A stretch of DNA of 64,000 nt from Bacillus sp. RO1 (GCF_012524115.1 NZ_JAAZWB010000081.1:62001-126000), one strand, 5' to 3'. Numbered from the stretch's first letter, positions 22,536 to 32,097 are shown. Notes: generated from the letters alone by a model not told the origin. Made by a program: numbers and translations.

Positions 22536-24070
22536 ACAGTATATTTCTGACAGCCTTAATCTTTGCCCCTCTATTAGGTATCTTGGTTCTTCTTTTCACA
22601 CCAAAAACAAACGTGGAAGCCATCAAAATCGTCGGATTCCTAGCAACCTTGCCGTCCTTGATCCTCGCGCTCATCGCGTTCTGGCAATACAAAGTAGGGG
22701 CGGGACTTGAGCAATACGCGGTGAAACTGGAGTGGATCACTTTTGGTAACAAAGATCTGACCAAAGAAATTTACGGAGCTCAAGTCTATCAGCCTATTTC
22801 TTTCGAGCTTGGCATCAACGGCTTCTCACTCGTCATGATTTTACTTACGGCTGTGCTTTCCACCCTTGCAGCCATCGCGAGCATCCATGTAAAAAAAGAA
22901 TGGAAGGGCTATTTCATTCTCTTCCTTCTTTTACAAATTGGAATGCTTGGCGTCTTTGCAGCGGAAAACCTGCTCTTATTCTTCTTTTTCTTTGAGCTTA
23001 CTTTAATCCCGATGTTCTTTCTCATCGGAAAATGGGGCTATTTTGAAAAAGAAAGTGCAGCATACCGTTTTCTAATCTACAACGGTCTCGGTTCTGCGAT
23101 TCTATTAATTGTGTTCGTTGTCCTTTTCACGAAAACAGGCACAATGAATATCGCCGAAATCACGGCCATGTTCACAGGCAACAGCGACGCCATGTTCCTT
23201 GGCGAAGTTTCAGATGACCTACGCATGGGACTGTTGATTGCATTGCTTGTGGCATTTGGGATTAAGTTGCCGATCGTGCCGCTTCACAGCTGGATGCTGA
23301 AGGTACACGTGCAAGCACCACCATCAATCGTCATGCTGCATGCCGGCGTTCTTTTGAAAATAGGGGCATTTGGTCTCATCCGTTTCGGCGTCGGGATCTT
23401 CCCGGAACAATTCGACCAGCTAGCTTTCATTCTAGCAATCTTGGGAGTCGTGAACCTTCTTTACGGAGCGTTCCTCGCACTCATCCAAACAGATTTCAAA
23501 ATGGTGCTGGCCTACTCCAGTATCTCGCATATGGGGATCGTCCTGATCGGACTTGCAGCCCTGAACGAAGCGGGAATCCAAGGCGCGATCTTCCAGGTGA
23601 TCTCCCACGGATTCATCGCGGCACTCTTGTTCTTTTTAATCGGAGTGATGTACGAACGAACCGGAACGACCGAAATTGGCAAGCTTGGTGGTCTTGCAAA
23701 AGCGATGCCACTAACAGCCGGCTTCTTCCTTGTTGGCGCCATGGCTTCACTTGGCCTGCCAGGCATGTCCGGATTTGTCAGCGAATTTCTTGCCTTTATG
23801 GGACTTTTCAATGAAATGCCTGTTGTCGCTGCAGTCGGAACACTCGGAATCATCCTAACAGCGGCATACCTGTTGCGTGCAGTGCTTGGCATGACTTTTG
23901 GCACGAAAGCGGCAGGCTATAGCGAGAAAGTGGTGGACCTGCGCGGTGTTGAATTTGTACCCGTGTTTGCCATGCTATTCTTCATCATCCTGATCGGAGT
24001 ATACCCTAGCATTCTCGCACAACCGCTGCAAGACACCATCAACGCCATTATTTTAGGGATAGGGGGGTGA
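22532..24070 (+). CDS. nuoM: Complex I subunit M (antiporter-like)
   Basis: A 512-residue antiporter-like membrane subunit. FFFFELTLIPMFFLIGKWG carries the conserved acidic pump residue, and VPLHSWMLKVHVQAPPSIVMLHAGVLLKIGAFG is the NuoM signature. Fourteen helices are expected. ATG overlaps the nuoL stop. Confidence 0.97.
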   Translation: MNSIFLTALIFAPLLGILVLLFTPKTNVEAIKIVGFLATLPSLILALIAFWQYKVGAGLEQYAVKLEWITFGNKDLTKEIYGAQVYQPISFELGINGFSLVMILLTAVLSTLAAIASIHVKKEWKGYFILFLLLQIGMLGVFAAENLLLFFFFFELTLIPMFFLIGKWGYFEKESAAYRFLIYNGLGSAILLIVFVVLFTKTGTMNIAEITAMFTGNSDAMFLGEVSDDLRMGLLIALLVAFGIKLPIVPLHSWMLKVHVQAPPSIVMLHAGVLLKIGAFGLIRFGVGIFPEQFDQLAFILAILGVVNLLYGAFLALIQTDFKMVLAYSSISHMGIVLIGLAALNEAGIQGAIFQVISHGFIAALLFFLIGVMYERTGTTEIGKLGGLAKAMPLTAGFFLVGAMASLGLPGMSGFVSEFLAFMGLFNEMPVVAAVGTLGIILTAAYLLRAVLGMTFGTKAAGYSEKVVDLRGVEFVPVFAMLFFIILIGVYPSILAQPLQDTINAIILGIGG

Positions 24071-24077
24071 ACAGGAG

Positions 24078-25607
24078 ATGGATTTAGAAACCTTACTCAG
24101 CTTTGATTGGAGTGTCATGGCACCAGAATTCATCATCCTTGGTGTAGCAACCCTTCTCTCACTACTGGACTTATTTTTACCAAAAAAAATAGACCGGAGA
24201 CTGCTCGGCTGGCTAGGATTCGCCAGCATCCTGGTAGCTCTCGGATTCTTGGTGGGAATGTACGACAAGGGCCCGACAGAAGTCACCACGATTTTATATG
24301 AAACATACCGACTCGACAGCTTCGCGATGGCCTTTAAAACGTTAATTTTAGTTGGGGCAGCATTTGTGATGCTCATGGCAATCAGCTACGAGCCAAAAGA
24401 AGGCTTGCGGGAGTACAGAGGCGAGTTCTTCTACCTCTTGCTGCTAGGCGTCCTCGGGGCCATGATTATGTCCTCAAGCGGTGATCTTATTACATTGTTT
24501 GTCGGATTGGAACTATTATCCCTGGCCTCCTACGTCTTGGCAGGTCTTCGCAAAAAGAACCTGCAATCCAACGAAGCGGCCATGAAATACGTCATCAACG
24601 GCGGTATCGCCACCGCGATCACCCTGTTCGGGATGAGTTATGTGTACGGTTTGACAGGCACAACCAACCTGCAGGAAATGTGGATTTCACTATCTCAAAT
24701 TAACGCACGCGACATGCAATACTTACTGGTCATCGCCTTCATGATGATGTTCGTCGGCTTGTCCTTCAAGCTAGCAACCGCCCCATTCCACATGTGGGCA
24801 CCGGACGTCTACCAAGGCGCGCCCACACCAGTAACGGCATTCCTTGCAGTCGTATCCAAAACAGCAGGCTTCATCATCGTCCTGCGCCTATTCGTGACAC
24901 TGTTCTTCCCAACACGCTCAGCAGAAGGCTCGTCCATGCTGTTCTCTATGGGAGAATTCATCGCGGTACTTGCCGTTGCATCCATGATTATCGGTAACTT
25001 TGTTGCTTTGCGTCAGCGCAACGTCAAGCGGATGTTCGCTTACTCAGGAGTCGCACACGCCGGTTACTTGCTGGTTCCACTGGCCACCGTCAACTTCATC
25101 TTCATTTTTGAAGCAATGTGGTTCTATCTGGTCGCCTACTTGTTCATGAACATCGGGGCACTGGCGGTACTGCAAGTTGTCACCGCCCGTGATGACTCAG
25201 AGGACCTAAGCCGATTCGCCGGTCTCTACCAGCGCTCACCGTTGCTTGCTGTATTGATGTCGGTATTCTTACTGTCATTGGCAGGCATCCCTGGAACAGC
25301 CGGATTCATCGGAAAATTATCGATCTTCGTCGGTGCCATTTCCGAACCAACTAACGCCTATGTCCTGGCATCCGTCTTGATACTAACTACCGTCGTCTCA
25401 TACTTTTACTATTTCGGTATCATGACACAAATGTTCTTCCGCCCAGCAGCAAGTCAGGAAAAAATCCACGTTCCCGTTGGAATCTGGATTACGGTTTTTG
25501 TTTGCGCGATTGCTACATTGGCACTCGGAATCTTCCCAGGCCTTGCCATAGACATGTTCGGAAGCAATTTTGATATTTTATTAGATATCTTTGAAACAGA
25601 CAACTAA
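24078..25607 (+). CDS. nuoN: Complex I subunit N (antiporter-like)
   Basis: A 509-residue antiporter-like subunit and the last gene of the operon. Signatures: FVGLELLSLASYVLAGL, LATAPFHMWAPDVYQGAPTPVTAFLAVVSKTAGF and MFAYSGVAHAGYLLV. An intrinsic terminator follows 34 bases after the stop. nuoE, nuoF and nuoG are not present before, within or after the operon in this window. Confidence 0.97.
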   Translation: MDLETLLSFDWSVMAPEFIILGVATLLSLLDLFLPKKIDRRLLGWLGFASILVALGFLVGMYDKGPTEVTTILYETYRLDSFAMAFKTLILVGAAFVMLMAISYEPKEGLREYRGEFFYLLLLGVLGAMIMSSSGDLITLFVGLELLSLASYVLAGLRKKNLQSNEAAMKYVINGGIATAITLFGMSYVYGLTGTTNLQEMWISLSQINARDMQYLLVIAFMMMFVGLSFKLATAPFHMWAPDVYQGAPTPVTAFLAVVSKTAGFIIVLRLFVTLFFPTRSAEGSSMLFSMGEFIAVLAVASMIIGNFVALRQRNVKRMFAYSGVAHAGYLLVPLATVNFIFIFEAMWFYLVAYLFMNIGALAVLQVVTARDDSEDLSRFAGLYQRSPLLAVLMSVFLLSLAGIPGTAGFIGKLSIFVGAISEPTNAYVLASVLILTTVVSYFYYFGIMTQMFFRPAASQEKIHVPVGIWITVFVCAIATLALGIFPGLAIDMFGSNFDILLDIFETDN

Positions 25608-25641
25608 CCGATTGTCATCTTTTAGGGGTTTATGATTTAAT

Positions 25642-25675
25642 AAAAAAGAAGGAGTTCCTATGCTCCTTCTTTTTT
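25642..25675 (+). terminator. Intrinsic terminator of the nuo operon
   Basis: AAAAAAGAAGGAG and CTCCTTCTTTTTT are perfect 13-base arms around an 8-base loop. The A/T symmetry makes it potentially bidirectional. Confidence 0.92.
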
Positions 25676-25716
25676 GTGGATTACTATAGGAAGAAACTAA
25701 TGAAGCAAGGTATCTT

Positions 25717-25854
25717 AAGCTGATGTTGGAGCGAAAGGCTGAGACTCCAGCGGGGGAATAACGGTTGGTTGAGACCCCGCAGGCTTGCCGAGGAGGCTCA
25801 AGCACCGTCCCGCGGAAAGCGAAGCCTGGGGCGGAAATCAACAGCGGAGTAGAA
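25717..25854 (+). repeat. Structured ~135-bp dispersed repeat, copy 3
   Basis: Bounded by GCTGATGTTGG and ATCAACAGC. Contains GAGACTCCAGCGGGGGAATA, GAGACCCCGCAGGC, GAGGAGGCTCAAGC and CCGTCCCGCGGAAAGCG. It is the best-paired of the three copies and lies between the nuo terminator and ywzB. Confidence 0.82.
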
Positions 25855-25893
25855 CCAGAACTTTAATATAAAAAAGAGGAGGCTGCTTTCACA

Positions 25894-26124
25894 ATGATCG
25901 ATTTCGGAGTACAAGCACTCGTTAGCATCATCTCCCACCTACTATTCATCATCATCACCTGGTGGGCACTCCAAGCCGTCCAATACGAAAAATGGATGAA
26001 ACCAAACAAAGTCGTCCAAATCAGACTGTTACTGATCCTCATCACCATCGCCATCGGATCAACAGTCAGCAACTTTTTCCTAGACTACCTGTTCCTATCA
26101 CAAAGACTTCCGATGATTTGGTGA
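25894..26124 (+). CDS. ywzB: YwzB, DUF1146 family membrane protein
   Basis: A 76-residue protein with two hydrophobic helices (about 8-28 and 43-65) separated by a charged segment YEKWMKPNKVVQIR. Size, topology and place (downstream of the energy operons, upstream of ywmB-murA) match the DUF1146/YwzB family; function unknown. GAGGAGG is 11 bases before the ATG. Own terminator downstream. Codons are A/C-rich. Confidence 0.85.
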   Translation: MIDFGVQALVSIISHLLFIIITWWALQAVQYEKWMKPNKVVQIRLLLILITIAIGSTVSNFFLDYLFLSQRLPMIW

Positions 26125-26143
26125 AAATAATAGCAATTCAGTA

Positions 26144-26171
26144 AACCAGGGAGGGATTTCCCTGGTTTTTT
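26144..26171 (+). terminator. Intrinsic terminator of ywzB
   Basis: AACCAGGGA and TCCCTGGTT with a 6-base loop, then TTTT. Confidence 0.88.
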
Positions 26172-26185
26172 GTTTTTATATCGCC

Positions 26186-26226
26186 GTCTACGTAAGAGCT
26201 AAAACTCCTGCCGGGGTCTGACCCCC
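26186..26226 (+). repeat. REP-like element, forward copy
   Basis: Diverged head GTCTACGTAAGAG, then ACTCCTGCC and GGGGTCTGACCCCC followed by an A-run. Same orientation as the 1425 and 28592 copies. Confidence 0.8.
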
Positions 26227-26326
26227 AAAAAGAAAAAAACACAAAAATTTTGACGAACATTTCTATGTATCTCTTACTTCCACATTGGCCACACTGACTA
26301 GTAACAAACAAGGGAGCGTGGGGGAT

Positions 26327-27160
26327 ATGTTTATGAGGAAGAATGCGGGTAAGGGCTTCGTAACTAATACGAAATATACAGAAAAAAAGTGGAAACTTTA
26401 TATTAATAGATTGCTAGGACTATTTTTTATTTTCGTAATATGTTTTACGGGGGTAATTCTTGGGAATGAAAGAAGCAGAGCTCAATTACCAAACGATATC
26501 AGTACTGAGATACTTGAAATCGCGGAAGTTTTTCAGAAGGAGAAAATAAATATTCAAGAATGGAAACTTTATGGGCGGAAGAACGTCTATAAAATTAGGG
26601 ATTTAGTCGCTTTTCAAAAAGAGGTAAATCGTTTAAAACAGAATATGGGCCATCTTAGTTGGAACGTGATGGAAGAAGAGGATCAATGGAAGGCAGTTGG
26701 GACTTATTATAATGACTTACTAAAGCAGGAAGAGACTCTTCAGCTCATCACCACACACACAAACACATCCACGACATCGTATGTATTATATGAGATAACT
26801 GGGTATGGTTGGGAAAAGCCTGTAGCAACAGAGATAATAAATAATTTCCATTCGAATCTTACCAATATTTCTCATGAAGACTTTGAAATATTTAGTTGTA
26901 TGACCGGCGATTTCAGTGATAAAATTGATGGTGATTTGCAAAATACGACAAATATTTTGCTAGACGCATTTTCAGCACAAAAAGTGGAAGAGATCCAGGA
27001 AGATACCTTTGTATCCGTTTCAGCATATACTGATGCATGGAATAATGTTCTTCCGACACATCAGGGAAAGATGAACTTACAAATTGGGTTACGAACACAA
27101 GGAATGGGCGATAAGACTACCGTGATTGTAGGCACGCCAATTATTACTGTTGAATATTAA
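26327..27160 (+). CDS. ywmB: YwmB family protein
   Basis: About 277 residues with one N-terminal membrane segment ([18 protein letters not shown]) and a large extracytoplasmic domain with alternating alpha/beta character, matching the YwmB (TATA-box-binding-like fold) family that precedes murA in Bacillus. Function is not established. Start is uncertain: ATG 26327 is ten bases from AGGGAG, ATG 26333 is seven bases from GGGGGA; the TTG at 26285 is less likely. murA begins 32 bases downstream with no terminator between, so the two are probably cotranscribed. Confidence 0.85.
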   Translation: MFMRKNAGKGFVTNTKYTEKKWKLYINRLLGLFFIFVICFTGVILGNERSRAQLPNDISTEILEIAEVFQKEKINIQEWKLYGRKNVYKIRDLVAFQKEVNRLKQNMGHLSWNVMEEEDQWKAVGTYYNDLLKQEETLQLITTHTNTSTTSYVLYEITGYGWEKPVATEIINNFHSNLTNISHEDFEIFSCMTGDFSDKIDGDLQNTTNILLDAFSAQKVEEIQEDTFVSVSAYTDAWNNVLPTHQGKMNLQIGLRTQGMGDKTTVIVGTPIITVEY

Positions 27161-27192
27161 TATATAGAATAAAAGACGCGGAGGGGAACGTT

Positions 27193-28497
27193 TTGGAAAA
27201 AATCATCGTCCGCGGCGGACAAAAGCTTAAGGGTACTGTAAAAGTAGAGGGAGCAAAAAACGCAGTACTACCTGTCATCGCCGCAACTTTATTAGCTAGC
27301 AAAGGCAAATGCGAAATCTTAGATGTACCTGAGCTCTCCGACGTTTATACGATTAACGAGGTTTTGCGATATTTGAATGCCGATGTTGATTTTGAAAATA
27401 ATCGTATAATTGTCGATGCAACAAGAGAGCTTCATACGGAAGCACCGTTTGAATATGTAAGAAAAATGCGCGCATCTGTCCTAGTTATGGGATCATTGCT
27501 TGCACGTAACGGAAAAGCGCAAATCGCTCTACCTGGAGGCTGTGCAATTGGATCAAGACCAATCGATCAGCATTTAAAAGGATTCGAAGCGATGGGTGCG
27601 AAAGTGAAAGTTGGAAATGGTTATATCGATGCCGAAGTAGACGGAAGATTACAAGGCGCGAAAATATATCTTGACTTCCCAAGTGTGGGAGCAACAGAAA
27701 ACATCATGATGGCTGCAACACTTGCTGAAGGTACAACAATCATGGAAAACGTTGCAAAAGAACCGGAAATCGTGGACTTGGCGAACTTCTTAAACTCTAT
27801 GGGAGCAAAAGTTCGTGGAGCAGGTACAGGTACCATCAGAATCGAAGGGGTTTCCGAGTTACACGGATGCCAACACAACATCATCCCTGACCGCATCGAA
27901 GCAGGTACATTCATGGTAGCAGCTGCAATCACAGGCGGAGACGTTATCGTTGAAGGCGCAGTGCCGGAACATTCCAGCTCTTTAATTGCAAAAATGGAAG
28001 AAATGGGCGTTAAGTTTGAAGAAGTCGAAAACGGATTACGCGTTATCGGACCAGAAAAGCTTAAGTCAATTGACATCAAAACGATGCCTCACCCAGGATT
28101 CCCAACAGATATGCAATCCCAAATGATGTCTTTATTATTGGCAGCAGAAGGCACGAGCATGATTACGGAAACAGTTTTTGAAAACCGCTTCATGCACGTA
28201 GAAGAGTTCCGTCGTATGAACGGCGACATCAAGATCGAAGGACGTTCCGTTGTCATCAATGGCCCATCGAAATTACAAGGCGCAGAAGTGGCGGCAACCG
28301 ACCTTCGTGCAGCAGCAGCATTAACCCTAGCAGGATTAATCGCTGACGGATACACTCGTGTAACCGAGCTAAAACACCTAGACCGTGGATACGTAAACTT
28401 CCACAACAAACTAGCAGCACTAGGCGCAGACATCGAACGCGTAAGCTCCATGGAACAAGAACAAACGGTTATCCTAGAGCAAATCAAAGAAGCCTAA
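27193..28497 (+). CDS. murA: UDP-N-acetylglucosamine 1-carboxyvinyltransferase
   Basis: A 434-residue EPSP-synthase-fold enzyme transferring enolpyruvate from PEP to UDP-GlcNAc, the first committed step of peptidoglycan synthesis. N-terminal [21 protein letters not shown] and the active-site loop [11 protein letters not shown] with Cys117, the residue attacked by fosfomycin. Length, position and Cys number match B. subtilis MurAA. TTG start with GAGGGGA upstream. A REP pair forms the terminator. Confidence 0.97.
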   Translation: MEKIIVRGGQKLKGTVKVEGAKNAVLPVIAATLLASKGKCEILDVPELSDVYTINEVLRYLNADVDFENNRIIVDATRELHTEAPFEYVRKMRASVLVMGSLLARNGKAQIALPGGCAIGSRPIDQHLKGFEAMGAKVKVGNGYIDAEVDGRLQGAKIYLDFPSVGATENIMMAATLAEGTTIMENVAKEPEIVDLANFLNSMGAKVRGAGTGTIRIEGVSELHGCQHNIIPDRIEAGTFMVAAAITGGDVIVEGAVPEHSSSLIAKMEEMGVKFEEVENGLRVIGPEKLKSIDIKTMPHPGFPTDMQSQMMSLLLAAEGTSMITETVFENRFMHVEEFRRMNGDIKIEGRSVVINGPSKLQGAEVAATDLRAAAALTLAGLIADGYTRVTELKHLDRGYVNFHNKLAALGADIERVSSMEQEQTVILEQIKEA

Positions 28498-28538
28498 ACA
28501 CACCAAAACAGCCAATCATTTATTTATATTCTACAAAG

Positions 28539-28575
28539 AGGGTCAGACTCCTTTAAGGGTCTGACCCTTTTTTGA
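28539..28575 (+). terminator. REP-derived terminator of murA
   Basis: AGGGTCAGAC and GTCTGACCCT form a stem around a short loop and are followed by TTTTTTG. The arms are two opposed halves of the GGGGTCTGACCCC repeat, so a repeat copy appears to act as the murA terminator. Confidence 0.8.
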
Positions 28576-28591
28576 ACTTTTTTTGTGAGCC

Positions 28592-28631
28592 TTCGACATG
28601 AGGGCGGAAATTCCTGCTGGGGTCTGACCCC
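28592..28631 (+). repeat. REP-like element, forward copy (most complete)
   Basis: TTCGACATGAGGGCGG, then AAATTCCTGCT and GGGGTCTGACCCC. It sits just after the murA terminator. The remainder of the gap to spoIID (28632-28910) contains only the candidate sigma-E promoter. Confidence 0.85.
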
Positions 28632-28814
28632 AGCACAGCATTTTTTTCACTACTTATTAATATTCCAACTTTTTTTCTGTGAGACCATTTTTTTGTGGGA
28701 TGTTGAGTTGTTTTCTGATAGTTGAGGGTTATGCCTATATAATATAGAAGTTTTTAGGAGTTTTTTAGGGTTGGAGGCGACTGTACGATCTCATGAAACC
28801 TGCCCATATTTTAG

Positions 28815-28844
28815 TCATAATTGCTTGTCCACTTCCATAAGAAT
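28815..28844 (+). promoter_or_regulatory. Candidate sigma-E promoter of spoIID
   Basis: TCATAATT and CATAAGAAT with about 13 bases between resemble sigma-E elements (KMATATT and CATACA-T). spoIID is a sigma-E gene in B. subtilis, which supports the reading. Confidence 0.5.
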
Positions 28845-28910
28845 GAAGAGTAAAGGTATCCAACCATCAGCAAACAACTACTACTTTATTGTTATCGGAG
28901 GCTCGGCGCT

Positions 28911-29939
28911 ATGAGAAACTTGAAACCAATCATCGTACTCACATCCATTCTATTTGTCATGGTATTAATGGTACCAACTTTATTAGTCATGCCGTTTGTC
29001 GATAAGGAAAGCGGCCAGTTAGCAGAGGAACTCCAACCGAATCAACAAATCCAAAACCAAGTGGATTCCATTGACTCTCCGATTGATGTAGCCGTCTATC
29101 GACATAAACAGGAGATGATTGAAAAGATACCGCTAGAGGATTATATTGTAGGCGTGGTCGCTTCGGAAATGCCGGCTGACTTTGAGCTAGAGGCGTTAAA
29201 GGCACAGGCTTTGGCAGCGCGGACGTATATTTTAAGGCAGCTAATGGCGGAAGAAAAATTAGGCACACCAGAAGGCGCTGATGTGACAGATACCGAACAG
29301 CATCAGGTTTATAAAAGTCCAGAAGAGCTTAAAACAATTTGGTCAGCGGAAGACTTTAACTGGAAGATGGAAAAAATAAAACAGGCGGTCGCGGAAACAG
29401 CCGGATCCGTCCTTACCTATAATAATGCACCAATTGATGCAAGCTATTTCTCCACCAGCAATGGCTATACAGAGAACTCAGAAGAATATTGGCCAAACGA
29501 AATCCCATATCTTCGGAGTGTAGAAAGCCCGTGGGATGTAGATTCTGAAAAATACTTAAGTCAAGTTTCATTCCCAGTACAAGAGTTTCAATCTAAACTT
29601 GGGGTAAGCCTGGGAAGTGACGGTACGGTAGGGAAAATCATCGCCCGTACAACTGGGAATCGAGTGGAGACGGTAGATATTAATGGGAAGACGCTGAGTG
29701 GAAGGGAAGTGCGTGACATCCTTAAGCTGCGCTCCAGCGACTTTACTTGGGAGCGTAAGGGAGACAATATCATCATCACCACCAAAGGCTTTGGCCACGG
29801 AGTTGGGATGAGCCAATATGGCGCCAACGGCATGGCCCTAGAAGGCAAAAACTACACCCAAATCATCTCCCACTACTACAAAGACGTCCAAATCGCCAGC
29901 GCCGAACAATACCTAAATAAAGTGACAGCCAAAAGATAG
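28911..29939 (+). CDS. spoIID: Stage II sporulation protein D
   Basis: A 342-residue lytic transglycosylase of the SpoIID family that acts on septal peptidoglycan during engulfment in the mother cell. One N-terminal membrane anchor ([21 protein letters not shown]). Family signatures: [29 protein letters not shown] (with the catalytic Glu of SEMP), [16 protein letters not shown], and the C-terminal [20 protein letters not shown] at 28911 with CGGAGG upstream. The last 120 bases are markedly C/A-rich. A REP-derived hairpin follows. Confidence 0.96.
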   Translation: MRNLKPIIVLTSILFVMVLMVPTLLVMPFVDKESGQLAEELQPNQQIQNQVDSIDSPIDVAVYRHKQEMIEKIPLEDYIVGVVASEMPADFELEALKAQALAARTYILRQLMAEEKLGTPEGADVTDTEQHQVYKSPEELKTIWSAEDFNWKMEKIKQAVAETAGSVLTYNNAPIDASYFSTSNGYTENSEEYWPNEIPYLRSVESPWDVDSEKYLSQVSFPVQEFQSKLGVSLGSDGTVGKIIARTTGNRVETVDINGKTLSGREVRDILKLRSSDFTWERKGDNIIITTKGFGHGVGMSQYGANGMALEGKNYTQIISHYYKDVQIASAEQYLNKVTAKR

Positions 29940-29970
29940 AGAAGGGGAAAACTTAAAAAATGAAAAAAAT

Positions 29971-30019
29971 AACCCTTTGGGGGTCAGACCCCCAAAGGGT
30001 TTTCCCTCTCCACGTCGAA
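29971..30019 (-). repeat. REP-like element (reverse copy) doubling as spoIID terminator
   Basis: AACCCTTTGGGGGTC and GACCCCCAAAGGGTT are a perfect 15-base inverted repeat around one A, followed by TTCC. The reverse strand reads TTCGACGTGGAG at the far end, as in other copies. It begins 32 bases after spoIID. Confidence 0.82.
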
Positions 30020-30031
30020 TAAAGGTTCACC

Positions 30032-30065
30032 CGTCAGACCCCGGCTCCTGCCGGGGTCTGACCCC
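30032..30065 (+). repeat. REP-like element, 5'-truncated forward copy
   Basis: CGTCAGACCCCGGC pairs with GCCGGGGTCTGAC around TCCT; the forward half has CTCCTGCC and GGGGTCTGACCCC. It faces the 29979 copy head to head, forming a paired (BIME-like) unit, and ends in TTTTC. Confidence 0.78.
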
Positions 30066-30200
30066 TTTTCAAACTTTTTTTCAATTTCCATGCATAATTA
30101 CACCTCCGTTGAAGAAAAATAAGCATTTCAAAATTTTTTTTAGCCTGGATGTATATTATTCTGTGAATCTGTTCAGAATGATTGCTGAGGTGATGATACA

Positions 30201-31046
30201 ATGAGAGAGGAAGAAAAGAAACGGACTTCTCAAAATTCAAATTGGCAACGCTTAATGAAAAAGCGTTGGGTGTTCCCAGCAATCTATCTTGGGTGCGCAG
30301 CAATCATTTTGACAGCGGTTTTAGTATCCCAATCAGGTAATGAATCAGAAGGTAATCCAGGAAATACAGAAGGGCAAGGACCTACCACTTCTTATGGTGA
30401 TCAAGATTCCATGGAAGTAAACAGCCCGGTAGAAAACTTTGTAATGCCGGTAACAGATGTTAACTCTTCTGTCATCCAAAGACCATTCTGGGATGCAAAT
30501 GCATCTAAAGAAGAACAAGAAGCAGCTTTTATTGAGTACAATGGCATTTACCAACCAAACACAGGTATCGACATTGCAATGAAAGACGGCGAAACATTCG
30601 AAGTAGTTGCTTCTTTAAGTGGAACTGTAACGCATGTTGAAAATGATCCATTACTAGGAAACGTCGTAGAAATTGAGCATATGGATGGTGTGAAAACAAT
30701 CTATCAATCACTGACTGACGTAAAAGTCAAAGTCAACGATTTCGTAGAACAAGGTGAAACAATCGCCAAAGCACACACAAACCAGCTGAACAAAGACGCA
30801 GTACATGTTCATTTTGAAATCCGCAAGGACAATGTAGCAGTGAATCCGAGTAGCTTTTTTAATAAACCAGTCACTTCCCTACTAGAGGAAGAAGGACAAG
30901 CTTCTGAAGAAGGAAGCGAGCCAGCTGGTGAACAAGAAGAAACTCCAGCAGAAGGCGAAGACAAGCCTGAAGACGGAGAAGACAAAGACGGCGACGAAGG
31001 ATCTTCTGATGAAGAAAAAGAAGAATCTGTCAGCTATCTAACATAA
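30201..31046 (+). CDS. spoIIQ: Stage II sporulation protein Q
   Basis: A 281-residue forespore membrane protein that forms the SpoIIQ-SpoIIIAH channel and supports engulfment. One membrane helix (about 29-47), a LytM/M23-like domain (about 100-220) and a long acidic C-terminal tail. The LytM metal site is degenerate: the position normally His is Asn120 in PNTGID (Asp124 kept), while HVHF is retained, as expected for an inactive peptidase fold. ATG at 30201 with GAGGTGATG upstream. No clear sigma-F promoter could be fixed by eye. Own terminator downstream. Confidence 0.95.
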   Translation: MREEEKKRTSQNSNWQRLMKKRWVFPAIYLGCAAIILTAVLVSQSGNESEGNPGNTEGQGPTTSYGDQDSMEVNSPVENFVMPVTDVNSSVIQRPFWDANASKEEQEAAFIEYNGIYQPNTGIDIAMKDGETFEVVASLSGTVTHVENDPLLGNVVEIEHMDGVKTIYQSLTDVKVKVNDFVEQGETIAKAHTNQLNKDAVHVHFEIRKDNVAVNPSSFFNKPVTSLLEEEGQASEEGSEPAGEQEETPAEGEDKPEDGEDKDGDEGSSDEEKEESVSYLT

Positions 31047-31098
31047 ATTAAAGTCTTGTTAATAAAATAAATGCTAGAACGATAAACTCTATTGAGCC

Positions 31099-31148
31099 AA
31101 AGAGCAGCTTACAAACGGGAAACACAACTCCGGAAAGCTGCTCTTTTT
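31099..31148 (+). terminator. Intrinsic terminator of spoIIQ
   Basis: AAAGAGCAGCTT and AAGCTGCTCTTTTT arms around a 24-base loop. Confidence 0.85.
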
Positions 31149-31265
31149 CTATGCAACTTTTTATACATTTCCATCCCAAACCAGGAATAAAGCCAAGCAT
31201 ACCTGGGTATACTAACAATACCGATACACAAACAACACAACAGCGCAATACAAGAGAATGTCAAA

Positions 31266-31302
31266 ACCGCCAAACGCAGGTACCGTTTGGCGGTATTTTT
31301 TT
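31266..31302 (+). terminator. Second intrinsic terminator before the RAYT gene
   Basis: ACCGCCAAACG and CGTTTGGCGGT pair around a 7-base loop, then TTTTTTT. No gene is evident between this and the spoIIQ terminator. Confidence 0.85.
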
Positions 31303-31327
31303 GTTTGAGAAGAATTTTTTTCAAAAA

Positions 31328-31367
31328 GGGGTCAGACCCCTAAAGGTGTTTTCCACTTCATGTCGAA
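31328..31367 (-). repeat. REP-like element, reverse copy next to the RAYT gene
   Basis: GGGGTCAGACCCC followed by TAAAGGTG and ending in CATGTCGAA, the reverse complement of the forward type. It is about 135 bases upstream of the transposase start. Confidence 0.85.
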
Positions 31368-31500
31368 TACTATATAAGTTGGCCCACTCCATGCCATTTC
31401 TCCACCACAAGACCTCCGCACTTTCCACTTAGCCCATGCCGACACATACCAACACATGCCATCAAGGCCAAATTCCACCCCCGAAAGGAGCACCACCCAC

Positions 31501-32097
31501 ATGCCCAGAAACCCAAGAATCTGGTTCCCCGGAGCCATGTACCACGTCACCACCAGAGGAAACCGCCGCAGTATCATTTTCTTTGAACCAAAAGACTATC
31601 AAACCTACAAGCGCATCCTCCTCGAAATCAAGTATAAATACCCGTTCAAACTGCACGCTTACTGCCTCATGACCAACCACACCCACCTGCTTATCGAGAC
31701 CGAAACCACCAACATCAGCATGATCATGCAAAAAATCAACACCAAATACGCCCAGTACATCAACCGCAAATACAAACTCACCGGCCACCTCTTAGAAGGA
31801 AGATTTAAATCCAGCATCATTCACGACATAGACTACCAGATTGATGTCAGCAAATACATCCACCTGAACCCTGTCGCAGCCCAGATGGTCCACAACCCTG
31901 AAGACTACCCTTTCAGCAGCTACAAGCAATACCTCTACAACAACCAGCACGACCCACTCGTCACCACAAAAGACATCCTGAAATACTTTTCCACCACCCA
32001 CCAACAAGACTCCTACCCACACTACGTCAACACCCCAAACACCCGAATCCATTTCACCCCCAACAACAAAGCAAAATTTCTTATTTTGAAAAAATAA
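31501..32097 (+). CDS. REP-associated tyrosine transposase (RAYT, Y1_Tnp/IS200-like)
   Basis: A 198-residue HUH endonuclease of the TnpA-REP type. The metal-binding pair is His60-Thr-His62 in MTNHTHLLIE; the likely nucleophile is Tyr119 in KYIHLNPVAAQMV, the diagnostic RAYT motif. N-terminal PRIWFPGAMYHVTTRGNRR is also typical. These enzymes nick and join single-stranded REP hairpins and are normally single-copy, non-IS genes flanked by REPs, as here. ATG at 31501 follows AAAGGAG. The gene is strongly A/C-rich, unlike spoIIQ. No frameshift is seen, so it may be active. Confidence 0.92.
   Translation: MPRNPRIWFPGAMYHVTTRGNRRSIIFFEPKDYQTYKRILLEIKYKYPFKLHAYCLMTNHTHLLIETETTNISMIMQKINTKYAQYINRKYKLTGHLLEGRFKSSIIHDIDYQIDVSKYIHLNPVAAQMVHNPEDYPFSSYKQYLYNNQHDPLVTTKDILKYFSTTHQQDSYPHYVNTPNTRIHFTPNNKAKFLILKK

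Noticed and set aside
31109-31324. Reverse-strand 71-residue frame with a membrane-like stretch
   Set aside because: It starts at TTG without a ribosome site and runs through the terminator hairpin at 31266-31302 and the loop of the spoIIQ terminator; probably chance.
31358-31368. TGTCGAA inside REP copies as Spo0A boxes
   Set aside because: The string is part of the repeated REP head (reverse of TTCGACATG) and recurs at every reverse copy, so it is not evidence of regulation.
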